64,000 nt of DNA from Anaerocolumna sp047777345. Lineage in GTDB: Bacteria; Bacillota; Clostridia; Lachnospirales; Lachnospiraceae. Under the pieces are notes generated by a model that was not told where the DNA came from, searched no databases, and saw nothing but the letters and a program-made list of their open reading frames with translations. The DNA lies in NCBI GenBank assembly GCA_047777345.1, contig JBKEEJ010000006.1, forward strand, positions 1-64,000, written 5' to 3'. Position 1 is the first letter of the stretch; the number at the start of each line of letters is the position of its first letter. A program made the translations under genes and the position numbers. This document shows positions 38,354 to 48,013 of the stretch, in pieces.

Positions 38354-39810
38354 ATGAAAAAAAAGTTTTTAAGTGTATTGCTTGCAAGTGCTTTGGTAGC
38401 AGCTTTATTGGCAGGTTGCGGTAGTAAGACACAAACTAATGACAGTAATACAGATAATACTAAAACCGAGCAGACACAGAATGATACTGCTGCTACAGAT
38501 GAAACCGGAACTGACCAAGCCGATACTGGAAAGGTAGAGACCAAAACCAAGATAGCTAACAATACTTTAAATTATAAAGGCGAGCTGGAAATTATGCATT
38601 TCTCTACTTCAGAAGAGGCAGAAGGTAACGGCGGGCTCTGATGGTTTCCGTTCCGTATTGGCAGACTGGGAGGCAATTCATCCTGATATTACAGTAGTTG
38701 AAAATGTACTGGCCAACGATGATTACAAAACCCAGATAGCAACTTTAGCTGCTGCCAACGATTTACCGGATGTATTCTTATTACAGGGCATGAATACAAA
38801 GGCATGGGCAGCCCAGGGCTTAATTCTTGATATGACCGACATAATTAAGAATTCCCCTTATGCTTCTCAGTATGATGATTCACTTTTCTATCCGTTTACA
38901 GCAGATGGCAAAATATATGGACTTCCTGCATTAACAGGCGTACCTGTGCTGTAGTTGTGTATGATTCCGCATTGTGGAAAGAAGCAGGATATGATACTTT
39001 CCCTGATAACTGGAATGATGTAATCAAAGCAAAAGATTTCTTTGATGAAAAAGGTATGGACACAATTGCTTTTGGTAACTCAGGTAAATGGCAGGTTAAC
39101 TCCACTTTCCTTTCAAACGATTGGTGACAGATTTACAGGTGGAGACTGGACTCACAGCCTGATTGAAAAGAAAGGTGCCGCCTTTACAGACCAAGCTTTT
39201 GTTGATGCTCTTAAATTCACGAAAGACATTTTCGCTTCAGGAATCTTTAATGAAGACTTTAACGCTATATCCAACGAAGATGCGAGAGAATATTATATTT
39301 CCGGTGATGCGGCTGCATACATTGGCGGTAACTGGATGTTTCCTATATCCAATCCGCTATAAAGGACACAGACCTTTATACAAATACCAAATTTGCAGTT
39401 CTTCCTCAGCCGGAAGGTGCCACAGCTTCCTATGATACCCACGCATATGTCTTGGATATGCTATGGCAATCAATTCAAATGTTGCAAGTGATCCTGATAA
39501 ATTAGAAGCAGCAAAAGATTTGGTATATGAACTGACCGGCCCTGCTTTTGCAAGCTATGTAGCTGAAAACTATGCGCTGGGTGGTTTGACAAAAGTGGAA
39601 GATGTTGACTTAAGCAAATTTGATCAATTTACAATAGATTTCTATAACTACACATATGTTGATCATAAAACCTGCGAAATCTATGACTCTTATATTTCCA
39701 GTGCTGTATGGGATGGTTTAAATACTGACCTTCAGTCTATGTTAAATGGAGATATTTCTCCTGAAGAAGTTGCTAAGAATGCCCAAAAGGCATATGAAGA
39801 AAATTATTAA
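38354..39810 (+). pseudogene. Sugar ABC transporter binding lipoprotein with five frameshifts
   Basis: A family 1 (MalE/MsmE-type) binding protein of about 480 residues. The signal and lipobox (ALLAGCGSK) are followed by a Thr/Asp-rich linker, then GELEIMHFST, DWEAIHPDITVVENV, VWDGLNTDLQSMLNG. The frame changes near 38632 (extra G), 38945 (one base missing), 39115 (extra A), 39345 (missing T) and 39455 (missing G). Each repair restores clear homology, and every site is a short homopolymer. Start ATG 38354 has GGAGG. Either a decayed gene or a cluster of consensus errors; neighbouring permeases are intact. Confidence 0.85.
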
Positions 39811-39853
39811 TTCTTTATACTATTAAAGATATAGTTTTGTAAGTTGCTTAAAA

Positions 39854-39889
39854 CAGGCCTTATCTGAGCAGTTTCTCAGGTAAGGCCTG
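39854..39889 (+). terminator. Hairpin between binding-protein and permease genes
   Basis: CAGGCCTTATCTGAG (39854-39868) pairs with CTCAGGTAAGGCCTG (39875-39889) with one mismatch and a 6-base loop, without a T run. Probably an intercistronic mRNA stabiliser or attenuator. Confidence 0.6.
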
Positions 39890-39924
39890 ACCTAAATAAT
39901 GACAGCGTCTTAAGGAGGCGAAAA

Positions 39925-40824
39925 ATGTTAGGTTCAATTCGACCCAAAAACAGAGTTGTATTTTTCTATTTGCTAATTCCTCTTGCAGTGTATGTATTCT
40001 CGGTGTTTATTCCTTTGATTACCGCCGCATTCTATAGCTTTTTTGATTGGAAAGGCGGGCCTAATAAATCTTTTACTGGAATCGGAAATTATGCGACATT
40101 ATTGAAAGACTCGGTTTTCTGGCAGTCTTTCGGTCATAACATATATTTGGTAATTGCATGTATTATAGGCCAGATAGGTCTAGCTTTTATTTTTGTATTA
40201 ATGATTAACTCACGCCTTGTGGTATTAAAAGGCATACATCGTACTTTCGGTTTTTTCCCAAGTACATTAGCTGCCGTATCCATTGGTTTTATCTGGACCA
40301 TGGTTTACGATTATAAAAGAGGTATCCTTAATTGGTTTTTAGACAAGATTGGTAAACATGATTCGGTAAAAGTATGGCTTAATGAGCCCAAACTGGTTAT
40401 GCTTTTAATTGCCATTCCCCTTATATGGCAGTTTATCGGTTACTATATGGTTATTATTTTGTCGGCTATTTCCTCTGTTGACAAAGAAATATTTGAAGTT
40501 GCCGAAATTGACGGCGCCAATGGATTCCAGAGAGCCATATATATTGTACTTCCTCTGATTAAGAACACTTTACTGGTTTGTGTCACTCTTTGTGTTGCCG
40601 GTAACATGAAAGCTTTTGACCATATTTATGTAATGACAAACGGTGGGCCTGGCAATGCCTCCATGGTTATGGCACTTTATGGTTACAAAATTTCCTTTGC
40701 ACAGCAGAATATGGGATACGGAAGTGCAATATCCATCGGCATATTTATATCCAGTTTGTTGGTAATTGGAGCTACTCAGCTTTTAGTCAGAGTACTGTCC
40801 AAGGAGAAAGGAGAAGTTTATTAA
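39925..40824 (+). CDS. Sugar ABC transporter permease, MalF/UgpA type
   Basis: A 299-residue permease with six predicted helices. The EAA loop reads EVAEIDGANGFQRAIYIVLP, and it contains FDHIYVMTNGGPGNASMVMA near the end, typical of the carbohydrate importer-1 family. ATG 39925 follows AAGGAGG. It overlaps the next permease by one base (TAATG). It takes the ligand from the binding protein at 38354. Confidence 0.93.
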   Translation: MLGSIRPKNRVVFFYLLIPLAVYVFSVFIPLITAAFYSFFDWKGGPNKSFTGIGNYATLLKDSVFWQSFGHNIYLVIACIIGQIGLAFIFVLMINSRLVVLKGIHRTFGFFPSTLAAVSIGFIWTMVYDYKRGILNWFLDKIGKHDSVKVWLNEPKLVMLLIAIPLIWQFIGYYMVIILSAISSVDKEIFEVAEIDGANGFQRAIYIVLPLIKNTLLVCVTLCVAGNMKAFDHIYVMTNGGPGNASMVMALYGYKISFAQQNMGYGSAISIGIFISSLLVIGATQLLVRVLSKEKGEVY

Positions 40825-41693
40825 TGGCTAATAAAAAAAGTGGAAGAGATGCTGCTTCTATAATACGATCGAAAATCTTATCCGTATTTATGAACGCAAT
40901 ATTGCTCATATTTTCCTTATCCTGTATATTCCCGCTGATCTGGATGTTTTATTCATCATTAAAGGAAAAGAGAACTTTTAATGCAGATATAATGGGACTT
41001 CCGAAGAATCCCAGTTTCAGCAACTATATTAACATACTTACCAATCCGGATTATCACATTTTCCAATCCATGTTTAACAGCATAAGAACCACAGTTTTAT
41101 CTGTATTTTTTATAATCCTGTTTGGTTTTATCGTAGGCTATATTTTAGCCAGAATTAATTTTCCGGGAAACCGATTATTATACATTGCCTTTTTAATGGG
41201 TATGTTAATTCCGATTCATTCTCTTTTGGTGCCCATTTATGTTGTATTTACCCGTACCGGATTAAGCAACAGCTGGTATACCTTAATATTGCCTTATGTG
41301 GCCTTCGGACTTCCCATATCCATATTCCTGGTAGAAGGTTATGTGAAAGGAATACCGGTTGCTTTGGAAGAGGCAGCAGCCATAGACGGCAGCAGTTTCA
41401 GCAGGACACTGTTTTCCATTATATTGCCTATGTGCAAACCTATACTTACCACAATCGGCATAATCCAGACTTTCAGCTGCTGGAATGAATTTTCCTTTGC
41501 TTTGGTACTTATTAAGGATCCAAGATTGCAGACCGTACCTCTGGCTATGACTCAGTTTACGGGACAGTTTAGTTCCGACTATACAAAAATCATGGCTGCC
41601 ATGCTTATTACTATGGCTCCTATCGTAGTATTCTATTTTGTATTCAGCAAACAGATTATTCAAGGCATGGTCGCAGGTGCCGTAAAAGGTTAA
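40824..41693 (+). CDS. Sugar ABC transporter permease, MalG/UgpE type
   Basis: A 289-residue partner permease, six helices. The coupling loop EEAAAIDGSSFSRTLFSIIL matches the EAA motif. NFPGNRLLYIAFLMGMLIPI is the usual core region. GGAGAAG precedes ATG 40824. No ATP-binding subunit is encoded nearby; such importers often share a single MsmK/MalK-type ATPase encoded elsewhere, which is presumed here. Confidence 0.93.
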   Translation: MANKKSGRDAASIIRSKILSVFMNAILLIFSLSCIFPLIWMFYSSLKEKRTFNADIMGLPKNPSFSNYINILTNPDYHIFQSMFNSIRTTVLSVFFIILFGFIVGYILARINFPGNRLLYIAFLMGMLIPIHSLLVPIYVVFTRTGLSNSWYTLILPYVAFGLPISIFLVEGYVKGIPVALEEAAAIDGSSFSRTLFSIILPMCKPILTTIGIIQTFSCWNEFSFALVLIKDPRLQTVPLAMTQFTGQFSSDYTKIMAAMLITMAPIVVFYFVFSKQIIQGMVAGAVKG

Positions 41694-41801
41694 TTATTTT
41701 TCCTGTTATGATAAGGTCAGGAACCATATAGTAACAGATTAATTTAATCGACATACAATGATTTGAAATAATGAATCATAAATTTCTCGAAAGGATGTAT
41801 T

Positions 41802-42719
41802 ATGGTTCCTCCTTTTTTAAGCTATATTACCTTTAATCGCCTTGGCTTAACGGCAAGAAGTCTGAAATCCATACTTGATACGCCGGAAGATTTTGAAATG
41901 CATATTATAGACAGCAATTCCAAAGATGATACCTGGGAGTATATAAAGTCATTAAAAGACAGCCGTATAAAATCAATTACCAGGCTGATAAAGAATTATG
42001 GGCCGGTATTTGCTTTAAACTTAAATCTTTCAAAAAGGAAGGAAAATCAGTACTTTTTTTCAGTAGACAGTGATGTGGTAATAAGGACAAAAAATTGGAT
42101 TTCCCTTTTTATGAAAGTGTTTCAGACGTTTCCTGACGTAGGATTGTTGGGTGTTCAAAGAACGGCACCTTATTATCCTATTTATCCCCAGGTTATACCA
42201 AGATGTAAAAATAACGTATCTTATTTGGAATTAAAAAACGGATATGTGGATGTATTATTGGATTTTGTACACGGTTGTTGCATGGGAATGAGGCCTGAAT
42301 TAATAAAAGAAATCGGTTATTGGAGTGAAGAAACTTGTTATGGTGATGCGGAGCTTTCCCCAAGAGTTGTAAATTATACCAGATTCAAGGCCGGATTTAT
42401 GAGTGATGAACACATGATATCCCATATAGTTATTGATATGGCCCAAAGCATCACCTGTGAAGAATGTATCGTAAAGGATTTCTGTAAACTGGATAAATCA
42501 GGAAATACCTGTTTTAACATTCATAAGGATTTAAATAAGAATCTTCCTTTTGTTAAAAAATTTAAGTGGAAGTATCTGGAATTTTTTAAAGAATTGGAAG
42601 AAGGAAAAAGAACCGTTTACTGCGCTTCGGCCAGTGATCCGGCTTCTATGGAAAGCCATTATTATAATAAGGAATGGGCCTTGGAAAATTTGAACTATTA
42701 TAAAGAAAACAGCAATTAA
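41802..42719 (+). CDS. Family 2-type glycosyltransferase with Cys-rich segment
   Basis: A 305-residue GT-A fold protein: FLSYITFNRLGLTARSLKSI at the nucleotide-binding start, IIDSNSKDDTWEYI, and a DxD-type metal site in FFSVDSDVVIR. An acceptor region follows (FVHGCCMGMRPELIKEIG ... YGDAELSPRV). A cysteine cluster CEECIVKDFC (residues about 225-234) plus a later Cys is not usual for the family and could bind metal. No membrane helix. ATG 41802 has AAAGG upstream. It follows the sugar importer by 108 bases; a functional link is only suggested by position. Confidence 0.75.
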   Translation: MVPPFLSYITFNRLGLTARSLKSILDTPEDFEMHIIDSNSKDDTWEYIKSLKDSRIKSITRLIKNYGPVFALNLNLSKRKENQYFFSVDSDVVIRTKNWISLFMKVFQTFPDVGLLGVQRTAPYYPIYPQVIPRCKNNVSYLELKNGYVDVLLDFVHGCCMGMRPELIKEIGYWSEETCYGDAELSPRVVNYTRFKAGFMSDEHMISHIVIDMAQSITCEECIVKDFCKLDKSGNTCFNIHKDLNKNLPFVKKFKWKYLEFFKELEEGKRTVYCASASDPASMESHYYNKEWALENLNYYKENSN

Positions 42720-42887
42720 TGTTACGCCGGGAATTAGCGATTCATTAAAAGTTTAAAGATTATACCATAGCGTAACCTGAAATAAATATAGTGAACAACT
42801 ATCAGTAATTATCAGGATTATCGTACAGTGCAATGCGGTTTTGTAATACTGATTTTGGCATAATTAAAATCCAGTTGTTTTAAGGAA

Positions 42888-42931
42888 AGGCGACAGATGC
42901 GTTTACGGAATATATGTTGCCTTTCCTTAAA
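42888..42931 (+). terminator. 16-bp hairpin upstream of the orphan binding protein
   Basis: TTTAAGGAAAGGCGACA (42888-42904) pairs with TGTTGCCTTTCCTTAAA (42915-42931) with one mismatch. No strong T run follows, so termination of the upstream glycosyltransferase transcript is likely but not certain. Confidence 0.55.
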
Positions 42932-43009
42932 TTATGTCGGCAGACATGCACAATGAAACTATTTTTTGATATACATATTGTAACAGTTTATTTTTTAAGG
43001 AGAAAAATA

Positions 43010-44008
43010 ATGAAAAAGAAGAGCATAGTAGCAGTTGCCATGCTTGTTCTTGCAGCAATATTATTACCGGGTTGCAATAAGAAAGATGATAATCTGGTCA
43101 AGGTTCATTTAAACGAAGTTGCACATTCCATTTTTTATGCTCCTCAATATGTGGCAATTGAGCAGGGATATTTTAAGGATGAAGGCCTTGACGTGACACT
43201 GGTAAACGGATTAGGTGCTGATAAGACCATGACGGCCCTGCTTGCCGGCGATGCTGACATTGGATTTATGGGTTCGGAAGCCTCTATTTATGTTTATAAC
43301 GAGGGAAAAGAAGATTATGTTATTAACTTTGCCCAATTGACCCAGCGAGCCGGAAATTTTTTAGTTTCACGAGATAAAAATGAAAATTTTTCCTGGGACA
43401 ATGTAAAAGGAAAAACTATCGTTGGCGGCAGACCAGGTGGTATGCCTCAAATGGTTTTGGAATATATCCTGAAGAAAAATGGTATTGATCCGAAAAATGA
43501 TTTAACCATTATTCAAAATATTGATTTCGGGCTGACAGCACAGGCATTTTCAGCCGGAACCGGAGATTATACGGTGGAATTTGAACCTGGCGCAACAGCT
43601 CTTGAAAAAGAAGGAAATGGCAAAGTAGTCGCATCCTTAGGCATTGAAAGCGGTAAAGTTCCCTATACGGCATATTCGGCAAAGAAAAGCTATATAGAAA
43701 AAAATCCGGAGGTTATCCAGAAATTTACCAATGCCATTCAGAAAGGACTGGACTATGTCAATAGTCATACGCCGGAAGAAATCGCCAAAGTGATAGCGCC
43801 TCAGTTTAAGGAAACAGATATGGATACCATAACAACCATTGTGACCAGATATTATGATCAGGATACCTGGAAAAATAATACCATATTTGAGGAAGAAAGC
43901 TTTACTTTATTGCAGGATATTTTGGAAGACGCAGGTGTCCTAACGAAAAGAGTACCTTATGAAGACCTGGTTAATACTGAATTTTCCAAAAAAGCGGTAA
44001 AAAAGTAA
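43010..44008 (+). CDS. NMT1/SsuA-type ABC substrate-binding lipoprotein
   Basis: A 332-residue lipoprotein (lipobox LLPGC) of the NMT1/THI5-like family. EVAHSIFYAPQYVAIEQGYF and GADKTMTALLAGDADIGFMG are the N-terminal lobe signatures. KGKTIVGGRPGGMPQMVLEY is the phosphate-binding-like loop region. Substrates in the family include alkylsulfonates, pyrimidine precursors and nitrate; none can be chosen here. ATG 43010 sits after AAGGAG; the frame upstream covers a hairpin and is not coding. No permease or ATPase lies next to it, so it is an orphan. A terminator follows. Confidence 0.87.
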   Translation: MKKKSIVAVAMLVLAAILLPGCNKKDDNLVKVHLNEVAHSIFYAPQYVAIEQGYFKDEGLDVTLVNGLGADKTMTALLAGDADIGFMGSEASIYVYNEGKEDYVINFAQLTQRAGNFLVSRDKNENFSWDNVKGKTIVGGRPGGMPQMVLEYILKKNGIDPKNDLTIIQNIDFGLTAQAFSAGTGDYTVEFEPGATALEKEGNGKVVASLGIESGKVPYTAYSAKKSYIEKNPEVIQKFTNAIQKGLDYVNSHTPEEIAKVIAPQFKETDMDTITTIVTRYYDQDTWKNNTIFEEESFTLLQDILEDAGVLTKRVPYEDLVNTEFSKKAVKK

Positions 44009-44013
44009 ATGAA

Positions 44014-44052
44014 AAAATGAGCCTGACTGTCTAACCAACACAGGCTCATTTT
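44014..44052. terminator. Intrinsic terminator after the orphan binding protein
   Basis: AAAATGAGCCTG (44014-44025) and CAGGCTCATTTT (44041-44052) pair perfectly over 12 bases. Confidence 0.9.
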
Positions 44053-44139
44053 ACTATCATTTCACTATAAAAATCATTCCTTAGAGTTTGTCCGACTTAA
44101 TTATGAGATACTTTTCAATATTTGTTGATACCGTTAGAA

Positions 44140-44466
44140 TTATTCCTGTGTTTCAGGAGTGGATTCATCCAGGGAAGATGCTTTTGTTGCTTTATCGCCA
44201 AAATCGCATCCACAGTTACATTCTTCATTATCATCGAAGTCGTCATCGAAATCGTCATCGAAATCATCATCAAAATCTTCCAAGTAATCCGGTGTAAAGT
44301 ATTTATATACAGCATATGCGATACCGGCCACCGCAGCAATTGCTCCAATTACAGCTAATACAATAAGTATGCAGTTGTTTCTCTTTTCTTCTTCCATTTC
44401 TTTCTTGTGAAGTAAATCACTTAATCTGGCTGCGTTCAGTAATTCTTCAAGTTTTGCATTCATCAT
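44140..44466 (-). CDS. Small membrane protein with Asp-Phe repeat tail
   Basis: A 108-residue protein: an amphipathic N-terminal helix (KLEELLNAARLSDLLHKKEM), one membrane helix (ILIVLAVIGAIAAVAGIAYA), then YKYFTPDYLEDFD and four DDDF-type repeats, followed by CNCGCDFGD and a Thr/Ser tail. The acidic repeat also shows in the DNA as tandem TCGAAATCGTCA-like units. I do not recognise a function; calcium or cation binding by the acidic stretch is only a thought. ATG 44466 has AAAGGATG in front. Its end faces the preceding terminator. Confidence 0.75.
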   Translation of the reverse strand: MMNAKLEELLNAARLSDLLHKKEMEEEKRNNCILIVLAVIGAIAAVAGIAYAVYKYFTPDYLEDFDDDFDDDFDDDFDDNEECNCGCDFGDKATKASSLDESTPETQE

Positions 44467-44554
44467 AGCACATCCTTTCATGGAAAATGAGTTCTATGCT
44501 ATTATACCACGATATGAGACTTTTTACTATAGAAATTCCGGTGAATACATGAAA

Positions 44555-46852
44555 TTACTGTAATTTTATTAATTTTGCAAAAGATGCCAACATTTTTTTT
44601 GTTCCATACTTACTAAAATCGACAGTAACCTCATAGTCTCTGCCACCGGCATTGATGTTTGTTACGATACCAACCCCAAATTTTACATGCTGTACCGTAT
44701 CGCCAACGCCATAATCAATAGGCCCTAACTTTCCGCTTCCAAAGTCTTTCGGAGCAGAGGGTGTGTACGGCTTTTGAAAAAGAGTGTCATGTATTTTTTG
44801 GGGGTTTTCTGTTAAGGCATTACCTTCTGTCCTTGTTTGCAACAGGCTGTTATAATTATTGTTCTTATAAGGATTTGAATGAAAAGGATTTTGTTCTATT
44901 GTCAGTAAATATCTTGGTATTTCGCTGATAAACCTGGATGGTTTGTTAAACTGGTTTTCTCCTCTTATTTTACGCATAAATGCGGAACTTATTCCTAACC
45001 GTTTCATAGCCCTGGTAATTCCCACATAACATAAGCGGCGTTCTTCTTCAATTTCCGTTACCGGATCGTCCGCATGGATGGACATATAGCTGGGGAATAT
45101 GCCTTCTTCCATACCGCACAGGTAGACATAAGGAAATTCAAGACCTTTGGCACTGTGGAGGGTCATGAGGACAACCGCATCGTTATCACTTGTCAGGTTG
45201 TCAATATCGGAAACCAAGGCCACTTCTTCCAAAAAGCCGCTTAGTGTTGGCGATTCCGAAGCATTTTCTTCATAAGATTTTATTTTACTTCTTAATTCTC
45301 CGATTATTTCAATTCGGTCTTGCGCATCTTCCGCACTGTGTGCCTCCAGATGTTCAATGTAAGCGGTGGCTTCCAGAATTTCATCCAATAAATCGGTAAG
45401 ACCGTAATCCGGTGAGGATAATTTGGATTTTAATACTTCGATTAAACTGACAAAGGATGATATTTTGGGAAGGGCGCGGCCAAGGCCAGGAATATATTCG
45501 GCCTGTTTTAAAGCTTCATAAAAACTGATGCCGTTTTTAAAAGCGTAATCATCAATTCTGTCAATGGAAGTTAGTCCGATGCCCCGTTTGGGAACATTAA
45601 TAATACGTTTTACCGCCAGGTTATCCAGTCCATTGTCAATGGTTTTTAAGTAAGCCAATAAGTCTTTAATTTCTTTTCTGGCGTAGAAGTTAATGCTTCC
45701 AATAATCTTATAAGGAATGCCCTTTAGGATTAATTTTTCTTCAAAGAGACGGGATTGGGCATTGGTACGGTACAGTATGGCAAAATCCTGATAGGATGCC
45801 TTGCCGGATGATACGGTACGGGCAATTTCAGTAACAATATACTCAGCTTCTTCATAATCATAATCAAACTGAATATAATGTATGGGTTCTCCTTCCGGAT
45901 TGTTGGTCCATAAAGACTTTTCCTTTCGCCCTGTGTTGTGGCTGATAACATGGTTGGCCGCTTCCAGAATTCTTTTGGTGGAACGGTAATTTTGCTCCAG
46001 TTTTATCACTTTTGCATTGGGATATTCTTTTTCAAAGTTTAAAATATTGTAGATGTTGGCACCGCGGAACTTGTAAATGGACTGATCATCATCACCAACC
46101 ACACAAAGGTTATGCTCTTTAATGCCGTCTTCATTAATACCGTCTGCCAAAAGACTGATTAATTTAAATTGGGCGGTATTGGTATCCTGGTACTCGTCTA
46201 CCAGAATATAACGAAAACGCTGCTGATAATAGGTCAAAGCCTCTTTGCTTGCCTGAAACAGCTCTACGGTTTTAAAAATTAAGTCGTCAAAATCCAGGGC
46301 ATTGCTGGATTTTAAACGTTTCTGATATTCCTTGTAGACAGCCGCATATTTGGTTTTGTTAAAATCACCCACCGCATTCAGTTCGAATTCTTCGGGAGAT
46401 ATGAGTTCATCTTTGGCTGAGGATATGATAGACAGTAGAGTTCGTTCCTTTAAAACCTTTGTATCAATATTTAAATACTTGCAGACTTCCCGCATTAAAG
46501 ACATCTGGTCATCTGTATCGTATATGGTAAAACTTCTGTCATAGCCGATAAGGTCAATCCATCGGCGAAGTATTTTTACACAGGTGGAGTGAAAAGTGCT
46601 GACCCATATATTTTGTGAACAGTAACCCAGGATTTTATCCACACGTTCCCGCATTTCGTTGGCAGCCTTGTTGGTAAAGGTAATGGCCAGAATATTCCAG
46701 GGGCTTACGTTCCGGTGCTCTATCAGATATGCGATGCGGTGAGTCAATACTCTGGTTTTCCCGGAACCGGCGCCGGCTAAAATAAGCAAGGGGCCTTTAT
46801 CATGCTCCACAGCTTTTCGTTGTTCTTTATTAAGTGTATCATATATGCTCAT
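44555..46852 (-). CDS. pcrA: ATP-dependent DNA helicase PcrA (UvrD family)
   Basis: A 765-residue SF1A helicase used in DNA repair and rolling-circle replication. Motifs in order: LAGAGSGKTRVL (I, residues about 25-36), ITFTNKAANEMRER (Ia), LVDEYQDTNTAQ (II), VVGDDDQSIYKFRGA (III), LEQNYRST (IV), VVLMTLHSAKGLEFPYV (V) and LCYVGITRAMKRL (VI). The C-terminus has the Tudor-like GDTVQHVKFGVGIVT module that binds RNA polymerase in the family. ATG 46852 is preceded by GGTGG. Intact. Confidence 0.96.
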   Translation of the reverse strand: MSIYDTLNKEQRKAVEHDKGPLLILAGAGSGKTRVLTHRIAYLIEHRNVSPWNILAITFTNKAANEMRERVDKILGYCSQNIWVSTFHSTCVKILRRWIDLIGYDRSFTIYDTDDQMSLMREVCKYLNIDTKVLKERTLLSIISSAKDELISPEEFELNAVGDFNKTKYAAVYKEYQKRLKSSNALDFDDLIFKTVELFQASKEALTYYQQRFRYILVDEYQDTNTAQFKLISLLADGINEDGIKEHNLCVVGDDDQSIYKFRGANIYNILNFEKEYPNAKVIKLEQNYRSTKRILEAANHVISHNTGRKEKSLWTNNPEGEPIHYIQFDYDYEEAEYIVTEIARTVSSGKASYQDFAILYRTNAQSRLFEEKLILKGIPYKIIGSINFYARKEIKDLLAYLKTIDNGLDNLAVKRIINVPKRGIGLTSIDRIDDYAFKNGISFYEALKQAEYIPGLGRALPKISSFVSLIEVLKSKLSSPDYGLTDLLDEILEATAYIEHLEAHSAEDAQDRIEIIGELRSKIKSYEENASESPTLSGFLEEVALVSDIDNLTSDNDAVVLMTLHSAKGLEFPYVYLCGMEEGIFPSYMSIHADDPVTEIEEERRLCYVGITRAMKRLGISSAFMRKIRGENQFNKPSRFISEIPRYLLTIEQNPFHSNPYKNNNYNSLLQTRTEGNALTENPQKIHDTLFQKPYTPSAPKDFGSGKLGPIDYGVGDTVQHVKFGVGIVTNINAGGRDYEVTVDFSKYGTKKMLASFAKLIKLQ

Positions 46853-47223
46853 ATTTTATACCACCTGACTTATGTATTCATGTATTTTATCAGTTTATAA
46901 CAACGCCATAATTAAAATTAACAAAAATCATTTATGAATTTGCAAACATATGTTTATATTATAACATGAAAAGGGTAGCTGCACAACCACAGTTTTTGAC
47001 AGGTCAAAATGAAAACTGCAGATTTGATAGCTTGAAATATGTCGATGAAAATGATGAAAATATTTATATATTTATTATATAAAAACGGATAAACCCGTAA
47101 TCTTTGACATGTGAAGTGACATATGGTAAGCCATCATGTGTATATCTTGTAATATCAGGTAGAGTAAATAATTGTTTACATCTAGTTTTAAATACTATAT
47201 AATAAATTTAAGAGGTGATAACG
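46853..47223. other. Divergent intergenic region with palindrome and promoter
   Basis: No gene is seen. A palindrome TTTTGAC-AG-GTCAAAA lies at 46994-47009. A good promoter, TTTACA (47175-47180), 17 bases, TATAAT (47198-47203), faces the DUF1836 gene. The rest is AT-rich. Confidence 0.55.
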
Positions 47224-47901
47224 GTGGATATAAGTAATGAGGACTACTTGCAGAGTTTAATTGAATGTATCAGGAAACTGGATTATATAAATCCTGATGA
47301 AATTCCTAATATAGATTTATATATGGATCAGGTCACTACGTTTATGGATGAGCATTTAAAAGCATCCAAACGGCGCAGTGAAGATAAACTTCTTACCAAA
47401 ACTATGATCAATAATTATACCAAGAATGAATTGTTGCCGCCGCCTAACAAAAAGAAGTATTCTAAGGAACATATTCTGTTATTGATCTTTATATATTATT
47501 TCAAAAACATTTTAACCATTAGTGATATTCAGCAGATTTTTAATCCCTTAACGGAAAAATATTATGGCAAAGACGCTGAGATTGGTTTGGAAGAAATATA
47601 CAAAGAAGTGTTCAGTTATGAGCAGGACCAAATGGAGAATATGCTAAAAGATGTTGTCCGAAAATTTAATAAGTCCAGGGAAACTTTTCCCAATGTGGTT
47701 TCCGAAGAGGAACGAGAGTTTTTAAATAATTTCTCCTTTATCTGTATGCTAAGTTTTGAGGTATACGTAAAAAAGCAGATGATTGAAAAATTAATAGACG
47801 AATTTATCGAAGATCATACCAGTAAGAATAAAAAAGAAAGTAAGAAAGAAAAGAAAAAAGAGAAAGAAAAAGACAAAGACAAAGAATCTGTGCAAGTTTA
47901 A
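47224..47901 (+). CDS. DUF1836 protein, probable DNA-binding regulator
   Basis: A 225-residue protein recognised by TKTMINNYTKNELLPPPNKK followed by YSKEHILLLIFIYYFKNILT, the DUF1836 core, which has a MerR-like helix-turn-helix pattern. The tail after residue 200 is a run of Lys/Glu (KKESKKEKKKEKEKDKDKE). A regulatory role is inferred only. GTG 47224 is preferred because AGAGG is eight bases before it; GTG 47215 overlaps that ribosome site. Its promoter is described in the preceding entry. Confidence 0.8.
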   Translation: MDISNEDYLQSLIECIRKLDYINPDEIPNIDLYMDQVTTFMDEHLKASKRRSEDKLLTKTMINNYTKNELLPPPNKKKYSKEHILLLIFIYYFKNILTISDIQQIFNPLTEKYYGKDAEIGLEEIYKEVFSYEQDQMENMLKDVVRKFNKSRETFPNVVSEEEREFLNNFSFICMLSFEVYVKKQMIEKLIDEFIEDHTSKNKKESKKEKKKEKEKDKDKESVQV

Positions 47902-47913
47902 CAAGACCTTTGC

Positions 47914-47959
47914 AATAATGCTACAGAAAAAGTCTACATAAGTTTCCTGTAGCATTATT
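47914..47959. terminator. Convergent terminator hairpin
   Basis: AATAATGCTACAG (47914-47926) pairs with CTGTAGCATTATT (47947-47959), 13 bases without mismatch, between the DUF1836 gene and the convergent regulator. Confidence 0.8.
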
Positions 47960-48013
47960 ACATTTCGAAAACCCTTTTCTCTTATTGCGACAGGTATTTC
48001 AAAGAGCTAAAAG

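Noticed and set aside
44115..44358. Plus-strand and alternative minus-strand frames across the acidic repeat
   Set aside because: They are shadows of the repeat DNA in the gene at 44140-44466.
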